From assembly GCA_026391655.1 (NCBI GenBank), contig JAPLDR010000099.1, forward strand, positions 1-33,041: a stretch of 33,041 nucleotides of DNA, in the 5' to 3' direction. The notes under the pieces were generated by a model. It saw only the letters and a program-made list of their open reading frames with translations, had not been told where the DNA came from and did no database searches. The stretch comes from Bacteroidia bacterium (GTDB lineage Bacteria; Bacteroidota; Bacteroidia; Bacteroidales; Prolixibacteraceae). The first letter of the stretch is position 1. The number at the start of each line of letters is the position of its first letter. Position numbers and translations under genes: made by a program. This document shows positions 22,161 to 31,586 of this stretch, piece after piece.

Positions 22161-24917
22161 ATGAAATTAATTCAACTTTGTTTAGTCCTTTTTGTCTCAC
22201 AAATTCTTTTTGCTCAGCAAACCGAAATCCGATATTTGTCAGGAACAGGTGCAGATAAAACCGTCGATTGGCAGTTTTTGTGTTCTGCCGGAATGAAAAG
22301 TGGTCAGTGGTCTACCATTGCTGTCCCTTCGTGCTGGGAACAGCAAGGGTTTGGCGCTTACAATTACGGTCACGATAAGTTTGATAAAAGACTCAATGAG
22401 ACTGGTACTTACAAATATAAATTTTCGGTTCCTGCAAGCTGGAGGAACAAACAGATCGTGATCGTATTCGATGGTGTGATGACTGATGCTCAGGTGAAAA
22501 TCAATGGGAAACTGGCGGGCCCCATACATCAGGGTGCTTTTTACCAGTTTAGGTACGATATCACCAAATTGCTAAATGTCGGAAGGGAAAATCAACTGGA
22601 GGTTTTCGTGAAGAAACATTCTGATAATATTACAGTTAGCCGCGCAGAGCGGGAAGCGGACTTCTGGGTTTTTGGCGGAATTTTTCGTCCTGTATATCTT
22701 GAAGCTAAACCAATTGAAAACATTCAACATGTGGCGGTTGATGCAAAAGCATCCGGCGATTTCAATGCCGATATCTATTTATCGGGTTATAAAAATGCTG
22801 CCAAGGTAATTGTTGATATACAGTCTGTTAGTGGTAAGGTTGAAGCGAGTTTTGAAACCAAAGCGACTGCCTCACTTACCCATATCACCGGAAAGATGGT
22901 CAATCCTGCCACCTGGAACCCGGAATTTCCAAACCTTTATACTGCTGTTTTTAAACTGCTGGATAAAAACAATCAGGTAATTCATCAGATGAACAATCGG
23001 ATCGGATTTCGCACGATCGAAGTTCGTGCAGAGGATGGGGTTTATGTAAATAATGTCCGAATAAAAATGAAGGGCGTTTGTCGCCATACCTTTCAGCCAA
23101 AAACCGGCAGAACCTCATCTAAACCGATTAGCATTGAAGTTGTGAATCTTATTAAAGATATGAATATGAATGCGGTGCGTATGTCGCATTATCCGCCGGA
23201 TGAACATTTTCTCGATGTTTGCGATTCGCTCGGACTCTTTGTACTCGATGAACTGACCGCATGGCAGGTACCGTCTTATGATGACGTGGTCGGTCGTAAA
23301 TTACTTAAAGAGATGATTGACCACGATGTAAATCATCCGGGTATTATTTTCTGGGATAATGGTAACGAAGGGGGTGAGAATAATAACCTGAACGACACTT
23401 TTGCCGAATTCGACATCCAGAAAAGGGAAGTACTCCACCCCTGGCAGGATTTTCGCATGACCAATACACTCCATTATGTCGACTATAACTATTTGGCACT
23501 TGATGGTTACAGTAAACGGAAAATTTTCTTCCCCACTGAGTTTCTGCATGGTCTGTACGATGGAGGACTTGGTGCCGGATTGGATGATTACTGGCTTCGT
23601 ATGTGGAACGAGCCGCTTGCTGCCGGAGGATTTCTGTGGGTTTTTGCCGATGAAGGGGTGGAACGGACAGACCGTAACCGGGCCATTGATACCAACGGAA
23701 ACACCGCACCGGATGGTATTTTAGGGCCTTATCATGAGAAGGAGGGGAGCTTTTATACAATTAAAGAGATATGGTCGCCAGTTTATTTTGAAAAGCGGTA
23801 CATCACTCCCGAATTTAACGGAACTTTTAATATCGAGAATAGATATTTTTATACAAACCTTAACCAGTGTAAGTTAACTACAGAATGGGTAAAACTCTCA
23901 AATCCTGATGACCCAAAATCTGAAAAGATTATTGGGAATGAAAGCCTTAAAATTGATCTGGCACCCGGACAGAATGGTACGCTCAATCTGAAGTTACCAT
24001 CCGACTGGAAGTCAATGGATGTGTTACGGGTTAAAATGATCGATCTTTATGGCAGACCATTGAATACCTGGAGTTGGCCGGTTAAATCTCCTGAAGTAAA
24101 AGCGAAAGAGCTAATTCATGCCGTAACTTCACAAAAACCAGATATTCAGGAGGCTGGTAATGACTTGATTGTAAAGGCAGGTGTTATGAATTTAGTTTTT
24201 AACAAAGTTGACGGAACCATTCAGCAAATCAAACAGGGTGAAAAGCTTATTCCCCTTTCGAACGGTCCATTGTTTGTGAGCCGGGATAAAAAGGTGAAGC
24301 AGGTATCGAACCGCTTTGAAGGGAATGATCTGGTGATTGAAACGGCTTATGACAACAGGGATTCAGTGAAATGGATTGTGAAAGGTGATGGATTGGTTGA
24401 TCTTTTAGTAAGCTATGATCCGGGAAACAACAGTTTATTCGCCGGAATTACCTTTAGCTATCCGGAAGAGAATGTGGCAGGTATGAAATGGCTCGGCAAT
24501 GGTCCTTATCGCGTGTATAAAAACCGTATGAAGGGAAACGAATTCGGAGTTTGGGAGAAAGCTTATAACAACACAATTACCGGTGAGTCGGGCTATATCT
24601 ATCCAGAATTCAAAGGTTATCATTCCGAAGTTTACTGGGCGAAAATTATCGGAAAGAATGTTCCTGATTTTAAGGTATATATCCAGAGTAAAGATATCTT
24701 TCTTCGCATGCTGACTCCGGCAGAACCAAAAGCGCCGGCCAGAGCAAAAATGGAGTATCCGAAAGGCGATATCTCGTTTTTACACAGCATCAATGCCATA
24801 GGTACCAAGTTTAGTGATCCTGCTGCTTCCGGTCCGCAGTCTATTCCGAGTTCGTTTAGCAGCGGCAAAATACATGGTGGAAAACTATTGATGAAACTTA
24901 CTTTTGATTTCAGATAA
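22161..24917 (+). CDS. GH2 family glycoside hydrolase (beta-galactosidase-like), exported
   Basis: The protein is 918 residues long. A signal peptide (ending LFAQ, about residue 19) sends it to the periplasm or surface. GH2 order: sugar-binding jelly roll (about 45-185, with PSCWEQQGFGAYNYG and GGIFRPVYLEA), Ig-like domain (about 190-290), then the TIM barrel (about 295-560). Acid/base Glu403 lies in WDNGNEGG (usual form WSLGNE) and nucleophile Glu460 in PTEFLHG. A C-terminal region from about 680, including MKWLGNGPYRVYKNR, matches the beta-galactosidase small-chain domain. Substrate could be a beta-galactoside, beta-glucuronide or other beta-linked sugar. It is convergent with the DUF4965 gene, 11 bases between stops. 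Confidence 0.92.
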   Translation: MKLIQLCLVLFVSQILFAQQTEIRYLSGTGADKTVDWQFLCSAGMKSGQWSTIAVPSCWEQQGFGAYNYGHDKFDKRLNETGTYKYKFSVPASWRNKQIVIVFDGVMTDAQVKINGKLAGPIHQGAFYQFRYDITKLLNVGRENQLEVFVKKHSDNITVSRAEREADFWVFGGIFRPVYLEAKPIENIQHVAVDAKASGDFNADIYLSGYKNAAKVIVDIQSVSGKVEASFETKATASLTHITGKMVNPATWNPEFPNLYTAVFKLLDKNNQVIHQMNNRIGFRTIEVRAEDGVYVNNVRIKMKGVCRHTFQPKTGRTSSKPISIEVVNLIKDMNMNAVRMSHYPPDEHFLDVCDSLGLFVLDELTAWQVPSYDDVVGRKLLKEMIDHDVNHPGIIFWDNGNEGGENNNLNDTFAEFDIQKREVLHPWQDFRMTNTLHYVDYNYLALDGYSKRKIFFPTEFLHGLYDGGLGAGLDDYWLRMWNEPLAAGGFLWVFADEGVERTDRNRAIDTNGNTAPDGILGPYHEKEGSFYTIKEIWSPVYFEKRYITPEFNGTFNIENRYFYTNLNQCKLTTEWVKLSNPDDPKSEKIIGNESLKIDLAPGQNGTLNLKLPSDWKSMDVLRVKMIDLYGRPLNTWSWPVKSPEVKAKELIHAVTSQKPDIQEAGNDLIVKAGVMNLVFNKVDGTIQQIKQGEKLIPLSNGPLFVSRDKKVKQVSNRFEGNDLVIETAYDNRDSVKWIVKGDGLVDLLVSYDPGNNSLFAGITFSYPEENVAGMKWLGNGPYRVYKNRMKGNEFGVWEKAYNNTITGESGYIYPEFKGYHSEVYWAKIIGKNVPDFKVYIQSKDIFLRMLTPAEPKAPARAKMEYPKGDISFLHSINAIGTKFSDPAASGPQSIPSSFSSGKIHGGKLLMKLTFDFR

Positions 24918-24928
24918 TTGGGAAATAT

Positions 24929-27478
24929 CTAATATTCAAATAATCCGGCATCAATAAATTGTCCGCCAACGGTTTGATGGCAATGAATGGCAATTGTGTT
25001 TTCGCCTGAATGCAAGACCTCTTTAACAGTTTTATCAGGAAGTACAGACTCATATTTGCCTGTGTATCCTGTAACTGAGCCACAAAGTTTGCCATTAATA
25101 TAGATTTCCGCATCTTCATCGTGGCGGATTAAAATACCGAGTTTCTTCGCTGAAACTTCCTTAATTTCAAATGTTTGACGAATCCAAATATCTGAACTTT
25201 TCCAGGGTGTACGGGCAATACTGATATCTTTCGAACCAAAACCTGCTTCGCCTGAATTCCAGCTATTATCGGCAAAGGCCGTTTCAAACCAATTGGCAGC
25301 AGGCTTTTCGGTGGTATATTTCCAAACTATACCTTTTTGAAGTGAAGTTGGACGTATGGATTTGCTATTCAAAACTATGATTTTTAAAGGTGCCCAAAAG
25401 CCGGAAACGTTAGTCCCTTTAGCAACCCATTTTCCCCATATTTTCTTGTCGGATAGCATTTTGATAAAAAAGCCGCCTACAACAGAACGAGCCTGAAATC
25501 CAATCATTTTGGCATTGTCAGTATCGTACCAGTCAGAAAGTGGCACGCGTTGTGGCGTTGTTTCTGCAAAATGATAAATAGGGTCAAAAAGGGTTTTGAA
25601 ATCCTCCTGTTTGTCGGCCATCGTCGCAGTCCATGTAATCCAGTCGTTTTTCGTATATCGCTTGCGGCTGTCGAGCGGCAAACCAAAAGTTGACTGCTGT
25701 TTCTTGTAGAATTCGATTTCGCGCTGAACCATATCGTTTGGAAACAGGTTTAATCCGAGAATCTTATCCCAAACCAGGTTATATTTCTGACTCCACGTTC
25801 CGGACCGGTCATAGGCAAGCTTAGTATAATCCCCTTCGGTAGCCTGTGTCACCCAATCTTTTGCCATTGCTTCAGCTTTTGTTCGCACCTCCGAGGCTTT
25901 GTCTTTTCTGCCGGTCAGTTCACAAAGCATGGCATAACTGCCAAGTGCAACAATGGCTTTAGCCGAAAGATTGATATTATGGGCGAGGTGTCCGGCAAAG
26001 TCGTCCGTGCAAAGTTGATTTTCAGGATCGAAACCTTTTGATAGTAAATAGTCTGACCATTTTTCGATCACCGGCCAGTTGGCCTGTGCGTAAGCTGCAT
26101 TGCCTTCCATTTTGGCCAGAACGCTTGTCATGATAATCATATTTCCGGTTTCTTCCACAGGCATTTGGTTCTCTTCGGTCTCTTCACCACCGCCATATGC
26201 CTGACCGGTTGCATGTGGATAAGTGCCCAGATCGTGTGGCGCAAAAGGGAATTTCCACCTCGCCGATGCCGCATAATCAAAGTTAGGTTGAAGCATTGCC
26301 TTGGTTAAAGCCGGGCTGAACAGAAAGAAAAACGGCGATGCAGGATAGATGACATCAACGGTAGCAATACAACCATTGCTGAAATTTTCTTTTGAAAAGA
26401 TAAGGGGCATGCCTTTAGCGTCGGCTACAAGTTTGTGGGCAGCAAGGCATTGGCGATATACCAGTGCATTCATCACTGCATATTTCTTTCCTCCAACCGA
26501 TTCAAGATCTTTGAGTAGATCTGCATCGAAGGCGGCACATTCGGTCTGTAGGGAGGTATATTCTTTCGCGGCCAATGGAAGTAGCTGGTTCATGGTCATC
26601 CCGTCTCTTTTCCACCAGGCCTTAAGATTCGTATCAAAATAACGGATGCCGTATTGATCATCATATCCAAGCATGGCCCAACAAGTTGATTCGGTGGAAT
26701 TTACTTTTCCAACATTCCAGGTAACTGCCATAGAGGCTTTTTCATCGTTTGCCTTTCGGGGCTGGGGTAAAGTGGAAACTGAAGCCAAATCACCTGATGA
26801 AATAAAACTTTTCATTAGGTTTTCGCGGCCACCAACTTTCGTTTGGGATTTCTGGTTCTCAGTAACTGACAAATAAGCATAACCCCAGTCGATCCGGAGG
26901 TTATCACCCTTTTTCTGAAGTACCGGCTGGTCGGGGTTCCAGATACGCAATGTTTGCAAACCTCCGATTACCGGGCTATCCCACTGCAGGTTTTGGTCGG
27001 GGGTATTTACCACTACTTCTCCTCCGCAATCAAAGTACAACTGAACTTCATGGGACTTACCATCAACTGATTTTATATTCCAGGTAAGATAGGTGACCGG
27101 TCGCGACAGAACATCAAGCTTTGAAACCAACGCCGGTGTAGTGAAAACTAACTGGATTTTAACCGATTCGTTTTGAAAGCTGTAAACTGTATGTGTCGGG
27201 AAAACATTAACCGAAGTTTGTTTTACAGTTTCCATTTCTGTCGGTTGACTGCCCATCAGCCGATAAGCTTTTCCATCAATTCTGACGATACTATGCATGG
27301 GTTGTTCCTTGCCGGTCCAGTGAACAGTCTCACTGTCGTATAGGTTGTTGGCTGGAGACCAGATACTAAAATAGGGATCGTGTGCCACGAGTGGAACACT
27401 TGGCGGACGAAATTGCTGGGAAAAGGAAGCTGCTCCTGAAACGAGGAAAAGTAAGATAAATAAGGCAGATTTTTTCAA
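24929..27478 (-). CDS. DUF5127/DUF4965/DUF1793 glutaminase-family protein, exported
   Basis: An 849-residue protein with a signal peptide (about 1-20, ending SFSQ). Domain order by eye: N-terminal beta region (about 25-330, beginning RPPSVPLVAHDPYFSIWSP), then DUF4965 and DUF1793 alpha/alpha-barrel-like regions (about 335-690). The barrel carries the hallmark HDLGTYPHATGQAYGGG followed by PVEETGNM, plus the LGLNLFP and GLPLDSRK blocks. Fungal relatives are called glutaminase GtaA, but bacterial members lie in polysaccharide-utilisation settings and their substrate is uncertain. Residues about 700-849 form an extra jelly-roll-like module (NWFETAFADNSWNSGEAGFG, AEIYINGKL), as in carbohydrate-binding domains. 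It is the last gene of the GH127 operon. Confidence 0.85.
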   Translation of the reverse strand: MKKSALFILLFLVSGAASFSQQFRPPSVPLVAHDPYFSIWSPANNLYDSETVHWTGKEQPMHSIVRIDGKAYRLMGSQPTEMETVKQTSVNVFPTHTVYSFQNESVKIQLVFTTPALVSKLDVLSRPVTYLTWNIKSVDGKSHEVQLYFDCGGEVVVNTPDQNLQWDSPVIGGLQTLRIWNPDQPVLQKKGDNLRIDWGYAYLSVTENQKSQTKVGGRENLMKSFISSGDLASVSTLPQPRKANDEKASMAVTWNVGKVNSTESTCWAMLGYDDQYGIRYFDTNLKAWWKRDGMTMNQLLPLAAKEYTSLQTECAAFDADLLKDLESVGGKKYAVMNALVYRQCLAAHKLVADAKGMPLIFSKENFSNGCIATVDVIYPASPFFFLFSPALTKAMLQPNFDYAASARWKFPFAPHDLGTYPHATGQAYGGGEETEENQMPVEETGNMIIMTSVLAKMEGNAAYAQANWPVIEKWSDYLLSKGFDPENQLCTDDFAGHLAHNINLSAKAIVALGSYAMLCELTGRKDKASEVRTKAEAMAKDWVTQATEGDYTKLAYDRSGTWSQKYNLVWDKILGLNLFPNDMVQREIEFYKKQQSTFGLPLDSRKRYTKNDWITWTATMADKQEDFKTLFDPIYHFAETTPQRVPLSDWYDTDNAKMIGFQARSVVGGFFIKMLSDKKIWGKWVAKGTNVSGFWAPLKIIVLNSKSIRPTSLQKGIVWKYTTEKPAANWFETAFADNSWNSGEAGFGSKDISIARTPWKSSDIWIRQTFEIKEVSAKKLGILIRHDEDAEIYINGKLCGSVTGYTGKYESVLPDKTVKEVLHSGENTIAIHCHQTVGGQFIDAGLFEY

Positions 27479-27523
27479 GTATTAAGTAATTGAATGATAG
27501 ATTATTAATAATTTGCAAACTTG

Positions 27524-28015
27524 TTATTGCTGATAAGTTTTCTTGCCTGCCTTGAGTTTTTCAATAAATAAGCCAATCCGTTTATTCCGGGTTTCTTCCT
27601 TTTTGGCAGAAGTAATCCAGGTAATGTATTCCTTTTTGTTCGTAAACGACAGATTTTCATAGAATTTCAGGGCTTCCGGATGATCGTTTAAAATCAAAAC
27701 TACATCTTCAGGAATGATAACCTCCCGTTTTTCCAGATCATGTTCCAATTCAATATTTATGGAATCGCCAAATGATTTTTGTAGTTTTGCCCTCATTTCC
27801 TGGGTAATACCTAAATTGTGACATTCCATTCCCATTTTGGCAAGGCTACCGCGATATTCATATTTCCCATCGAATAAGGCTTTTATTTTAACCTGTCCGC
27901 GTGTGTCGAAAAGTTCTTCCACATTGTAAGGGAAGACGATGTAGGCTGCATTGATCTCTTTGTGTTGCAGGATAGTGGCAGTGAAGCTGATTTTTCCAAT
28001 TTGCGAGGTTGTCAT
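27524..28015 (-). CDS. YdeI/OmpD-associated family protein with DUF1905
   Basis: A 163-residue cytoplasmic protein with no signal peptide. Residues about 7-92 match DUF1905 (FTATILQHKEINAAYIVFPYNVEELF, then GKYEYRGSLAKMG, GITQEMRAKLQKSFGD). The C-terminal part matches the OmdA/YdeI-type helical module (VPEDVVLILNDHPEALKFYENLS-like pattern, then KKEYITWITSAKKEETRNKRI). The function is undefined; some relatives are linked to resistance to cationic peptides. It sits between GH127 and DUF4965 genes with 45-base gaps on both sides, so it is probably co-transcribed. That is an odd place for a non-exported protein of this family. Confidence 0.85.
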   Translation of the reverse strand: MTTSQIGKISFTATILQHKEINAAYIVFPYNVEELFDTRGQVKIKALFDGKYEYRGSLAKMGMECHNLGITQEMRAKLQKSFGDSINIELEHDLEKREVIIPEDVVLILNDHPEALKFYENLSFTNKKEYITWITSAKKEETRNKRIGLFIEKLKAGKKTYQQ

Positions 28016-28060
28016 AATCGTTAAATTTAAAATGATTTCTAAAATGTAAAGACAAGAATG

Positions 28061-30058
28061 TTAATGAGTTGGGAACTCGGCAATCCTTAAAGTCGTGCAA
28101 CCATAGGGAATCAAAATAATTACTTCTTCGTTTCCTTCGACTTCTCGTTTTGAAGATGATGGAGAGGGTAACTTTCCCGCTGATCCTCTTTCCAATTTCC
28201 AAATTGGCAAGCGGTTGGCTTTTACTTTTACCGAAACAGGGGCATTCTCCAAATTCCAGGGATAAATGGCTATATTGTCTTTAACTTCAGCTTTCAGATT
28301 GTTATTCTCAATTTCACTTTTCAGAAGTGAATAATTCCAGGGTGATTTAGGCAATACTTCCCAAAAAGTATCATCATATCCTTTTTTAGTCACTTCCCGC
28401 CACTCCTCTTTTATTTTTAGCGCATAAACCAATGGTCCTCGTTCAATCCCCAACGAATTTTCGAACCAGTTGCTATAGCGGAATTCCATAGCAAGGTTTA
28501 ATTCAACTGTATCACCTGTATTCCATTCGCGATCGATTACAATAATGCTATTAGTTGTGTTTGATGCAGCAACTTGTCCGTTTATTGTAACTGTAGGATT
28601 CTTACACCATTGAGGAACTCTTAAGTGAAATGGAAACTTCACCTTTTGGGTCGTTTGAACAGTGAACTGAATTTTTTCTTTGAAAGGATAATCCGTTGCT
28701 TCAGATATCGTTACCTCTTCTCCGCCTGCAACTTTAGCTGTTACTTCTGAAGGGCCATAAACCAACGCTGCGATGCCATTGTCAGCAGTGGCATACCAGA
28801 GGTTTTGTACAAATTTTGGCCAGCCCTGGTGCATATTGGTGATGCAACATGGATAACCGGTTGTTGTTCCGAATACAATCCGCCCATTTTTATCATCAAA
28901 GAAATTGCGCTCTTCATCGGTAATCTGTACCTGATTGACCTGCTGGAAATACTGTTTGCGCGAAAAGTCATCCGAAATTTGTGTCGGAAGCACATTATAA
29001 GCTATTTTTTCCAGATAGTCGGCATAGTAAATATCACCAGTAATGGGTAAAATGCTTTCGAAGGAAAACATCATTTCGACAGCCGAGCAAAGCTCTGAGC
29101 CTTGTGTCGGATCGTTACCATGTAAATGTTCGTCCGCACCGTACATCCCATTCACAAAACCATGGGTATCTTTTAATGCCAACAACCCTTTTTTCACTGC
29201 ATCGAGGTACTTTTGTTCCTGATGTTGCTGGTAATAAATAATAGGCTCTTTTAATCCTTGTGCTACATTCACGCAATGCAGTTCAGGCAGGGGATTTAAC
29301 TGACGAATCACGTTCCCGGAATAGATTTCTGTCCAGTTAAAGGTTTGCTTGTGAATGACTTCTGCAAGATCGAGCAGAAATTTTTCCTTTGTAATATTGT
29401 ATAACCAATAAACAACCGCAAGGTTATCACCACCCCTTTGGCTTCCCCAGAAAGTCCAGTGCCCAAGTTCTTTTTCGGGAAGCATTTTAAGCTGGTACCT
29501 GAAATATTTAGTCAATGATTCAATGACTCTTTTGTCTTGTGTTGCTGTGTAATATTGCTGGAAAACTTTAAGCATCACCATTTTAGGCCACCAATCCTCG
29601 CGTTTGTCCTGCTGTGTTCCGGGAATAATTTTATATCCTTCTGGAAGGGGTTTTGGTCCAAAACAACCATCTTCACGTTGGTTTTTAATGCTCCATTCAA
29701 TCCATTTCTGAGCTTTCGCCTTCAATACCGGATCATTTAACTGGTAAGCAAGCGGAACAAGTCCGTCAATCCAATAAGGGCCACGTTCCCATCCATCACC
29801 GGTTCCGCCCAACCATCCGTTGTTGTCACCACAAACCAGACTGTAAATACTGTCCAAATGTCCGGATGCCCCGTCCCGTTGCAATTCCAACATTTTAAGT
29901 AACATTCCTTTAGGTTTGATGGCACCTAACGGAAGCGCAGTATAGGGTTGAGCCACAAGTGGGATTTGGTTCGTCACATAATATGAATTACGATTCTCCT
30001 TTGCAAAAGAGCTGAAAGTTAAAGAAGTGATCATTAATATGAGAAATGACTTTTTCAT
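28061..30058 (-). CDS. GH127-like beta-L-arabinofuranosidase (DUF1680), exported
   Basis: A 665-residue protein from the ATG at 30058 (MKKSFLILMI..., signal peptide to about residue 19). The open frame extends to 30145 but a promoter-like element overlaps that point, so the internal start is preferred. The fold is an alpha/alpha barrel followed by beta domains. GH127 hallmarks: Glu310 in YGADEHLHG, the metal motif Glu322-x-Cys324 (GSELCSAVEMM) and the Cys404-Cys405 pair in GYPCCITNMHQGWPKF. In characterised GH127 enzymes one Cys of that pair is the nucleophile and the others hold zinc. Likely removes L-arabinofuranose from plant glycans. First gene of the three-gene minus-strand operon. GH146 is an alternative family. 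Confidence 0.88.
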   Translation of the reverse strand: MKKSFLILMITSLTFSSFAKENRNSYYVTNQIPLVAQPYTALPLGAIKPKGMLLKMLELQRDGASGHLDSIYSLVCGDNNGWLGGTGDGWERGPYWIDGLVPLAYQLNDPVLKAKAQKWIEWSIKNQREDGCFGPKPLPEGYKIIPGTQQDKREDWWPKMVMLKVFQQYYTATQDKRVIESLTKYFRYQLKMLPEKELGHWTFWGSQRGGDNLAVVYWLYNITKEKFLLDLAEVIHKQTFNWTEIYSGNVIRQLNPLPELHCVNVAQGLKEPIIYYQQHQEQKYLDAVKKGLLALKDTHGFVNGMYGADEHLHGNDPTQGSELCSAVEMMFSFESILPITGDIYYADYLEKIAYNVLPTQISDDFSRKQYFQQVNQVQITDEERNFFDDKNGRIVFGTTTGYPCCITNMHQGWPKFVQNLWYATADNGIAALVYGPSEVTAKVAGGEEVTISEATDYPFKEKIQFTVQTTQKVKFPFHLRVPQWCKNPTVTINGQVAASNTTNSIIVIDREWNTGDTVELNLAMEFRYSNWFENSLGIERGPLVYALKIKEEWREVTKKGYDDTFWEVLPKSPWNYSLLKSEIENNNLKAEVKDNIAIYPWNLENAPVSVKVKANRLPIWKLERGSAGKLPSPSSSKREVEGNEEVIILIPYGCTTLRIAEFPTH

Positions 30059-30142
30059 AGAGTCCGAATTAGCTGTTAGAGTATTAATCAGGTAAGTTTT
30101 CGTCCCGATCATTGGTTTATGGTGAATCAATTGTTTATACAG

Positions 30143-30150
30143 CAAAAATA
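30143..30150 (-). promoter_or_regulatory. Candidate -7 element of the GH127 operon
   Basis: The minus strand reads TATTTTTG (TAnnTTTG). Transcription would start near 30135, giving a leader of about 75 bases to the ATG at 30058 and excluding the longer start at 30145. The -33 position has only TTTCG. Confidence 0.42.
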
Positions 30151-30398
30151 AGCTTTTCGCTCATTTATAGACGAAATTTTATTTGAATGATAAGGTTAAA
30201 TATCAGTTTTGAATTTCTCGGTTGTTTGTTATTTAAACGCTAATACTCCGACGGCCAATATATTTATGTATTTTGTGCTACTTCCTACCGGTTTATCTCT
30301 AAAATGAGACACCACACTTTATTGAAGAATTGAGTTAGTCAACAAGATTTATTTTTGTAAAAAATATTCACCAATGTATCTTTTATTGAAAATTGTAT

Positions 30399-30406
30399 TA
30401 TATTTG
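30399..30406 (+). promoter_or_regulatory. Candidate -7 element of the ATPase module
   Basis: It reads TATATTTG, a match to TAnnTTTG, 52 bases upstream of the first ATPase ATG. No TTTG lies at the ideal 19-base spacing upstream. Its last base starts a TGCGATA word shared with the nearby palindrome, so a protein bound there would cover the promoter. Confidence 0.42.
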
Positions 30407-30417
30407 CGATATAATTG

Positions 30418-30441
30418 TCGTGCGATAAATATATCGCACGA
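30418..30441 (+). promoter_or_regulatory. Palindromic operator-like site or leader hairpin
   Basis: Perfect 10-bp arms TCGTGCGATA (30418-30427) and TATCGCACGA (30432-30441) are separated by AATA, 17 bases before the first ATPase ATG. A third, direct half-site TGCGATA occurs at 30406-30412. It may be a repressor site or, in RNA, a stem-loop in the 5' leader. Confidence 0.6.
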
Positions 30442-30458
30442 TATTTAATTTCAATAAT

Positions 30459-31568
30459 ATGAAAAAAATCGGAATTGACATTATCGGAAGAGAGAAGGAG
30501 ATTCATGAACTCCGGGTAATTCTTGAACAATCAAGTGTAGTAATGAGTTCTACCAGAAGGATGGGTAAGACAATGATCCTCACCAAAATGGATGAAATTC
30601 AGCATCCAGGTACAAAAACAATGCTTTGTTATGTTGAATCAGTTCAAAGTGCCGAGGAATTTGTGAATGTGTTTCGTGAAAATCTTATTAGTCAAAGACT
30701 TTTGAAAGAAAGTGATCTTAAAAGAGTGTTCAAATGGTTAAACGAAAATTTTGGGAACAAAGATATTGGCTTTTTTAAGACCCCAGACTTCAAACGTCAC
30801 TGGAAAACAATCCTGAACTTAATGATGGATGATTTGGTTGAAAAACATGATGTACAGGTAATTCTAATGCTTGATGAATTTCCAAAAATGTTGTGGAACT
30901 TAATTCAAAATGGGAATCATCAACAGGCAGAGGAGATTCTGGATGAACTTAGAAATATACGGGAACGCCATGAAAAAAGAAGTAAACTTCGTTTTATTTA
31001 TTGTGGTTCAATTGGCATGAATTTGGTCATTAAATATCTTGTTAAACAATTTAATTATGCCGGCGCTCCCCTGAATAGCATGCGCCATTATATTGTGAAA
31101 GAAATGATTCCGAATGATGCAATTCTACTTATCAGGCACTTAATGGTGAAAAATAACCTTGATCTGGAAGATGGGTTAGTAAGCTATATGGCTACTGCCT
31201 GTTCCTGCTTACCTTTTTTCATTGATAGGGTAATCACTCAAATAAAGCTATCTTTTAATGAAGTTCCAATAACACAAACAAGAATAGATGAAATAGTTGA
31301 TAAGTTTATTTCCGGTAGGGAAAATAACAATAAAAGAATTGCGCATGAACTACTGCGCATATTATGCAAAAGCAATGATCCATTGATCTCTGAAACTTTG
31401 GTAAATCTGGTTAAAAGCAAGATTGAAGCTGAGGACTATCAAATATCTGAAATTATTACAGATCTGTTTGAAGATATGTATGTTGACCGAATAGTTGAAG
31501 GGGAATCAAATAGCTATCAATTTCGGTTCATTTTATTAAAAAAATGGTGGAGATTAAACTTTGCGTAA
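30459..31568 (+). CDS. P-loop ATPase, archaeal/STAND-like type
   Basis: A 369-residue cytoplasmic protein. An N-terminal IIGREKEI (GRE motif, residues 9-15) precedes a P-loop SSTRRMGKT in which the usual first Gly is Ser31, with Gly36-Lys37-Thr38 intact. Walker B is VILMLDEF with Asp139-Glu140, and a likely sensor follows in LRFIYCGSIGMN. The RR-GKT form and layout match the archaeal-ATPase/STAND-like group of AAA-related NTPases. The C-terminal third (about 270-369) is helical and ends in an aromatic-basic tail KKWWRLNFA. I see no effector domain. The second ATPase begins 18 bases downstream, so the two are co-transcribed. Function unknown. Confidence 0.75.
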   Translation: MKKIGIDIIGREKEIHELRVILEQSSVVMSSTRRMGKTMILTKMDEIQHPGTKTMLCYVESVQSAEEFVNVFRENLISQRLLKESDLKRVFKWLNENFGNKDIGFFKTPDFKRHWKTILNLMMDDLVEKHDVQVILMLDEFPKMLWNLIQNGNHQQAEEILDELRNIRERHEKRSKLRFIYCGSIGMNLVIKYLVKQFNYAGAPLNSMRHYIVKEMIPNDAILLIRHLMVKNNLDLEDGLVSYMATACSCLPFFIDRVITQIKLSFNEVPITQTRIDEIVDKFISGRENNNKRIAHELLRILCKSNDPLISETLVNLVKSKIEAEDYQISEIITDLFEDMYVDRIVEGESNSYQFRFILLKKWWRLNFA

Positions 31569-31586
31569 CCATTAATTTCTACTATC

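Larger units (their letters stand above)
30059..30458. other. Divergent intergenic region between GH127 operon and ATPase module
   Basis: These 400 AT-rich bases contain the promoter-like element of the GH127 operon at the left and a promoter-like element plus palindrome for the ATPase module at the right. No gene is supported inside. Confidence 0.55.

Noticed and set aside
30459-31568. ATPase pair as a toxin-antitoxin system
   Set aside because: Both proteins are large P-loop ATPases with no toxin-like nuclease or antitoxin fold.
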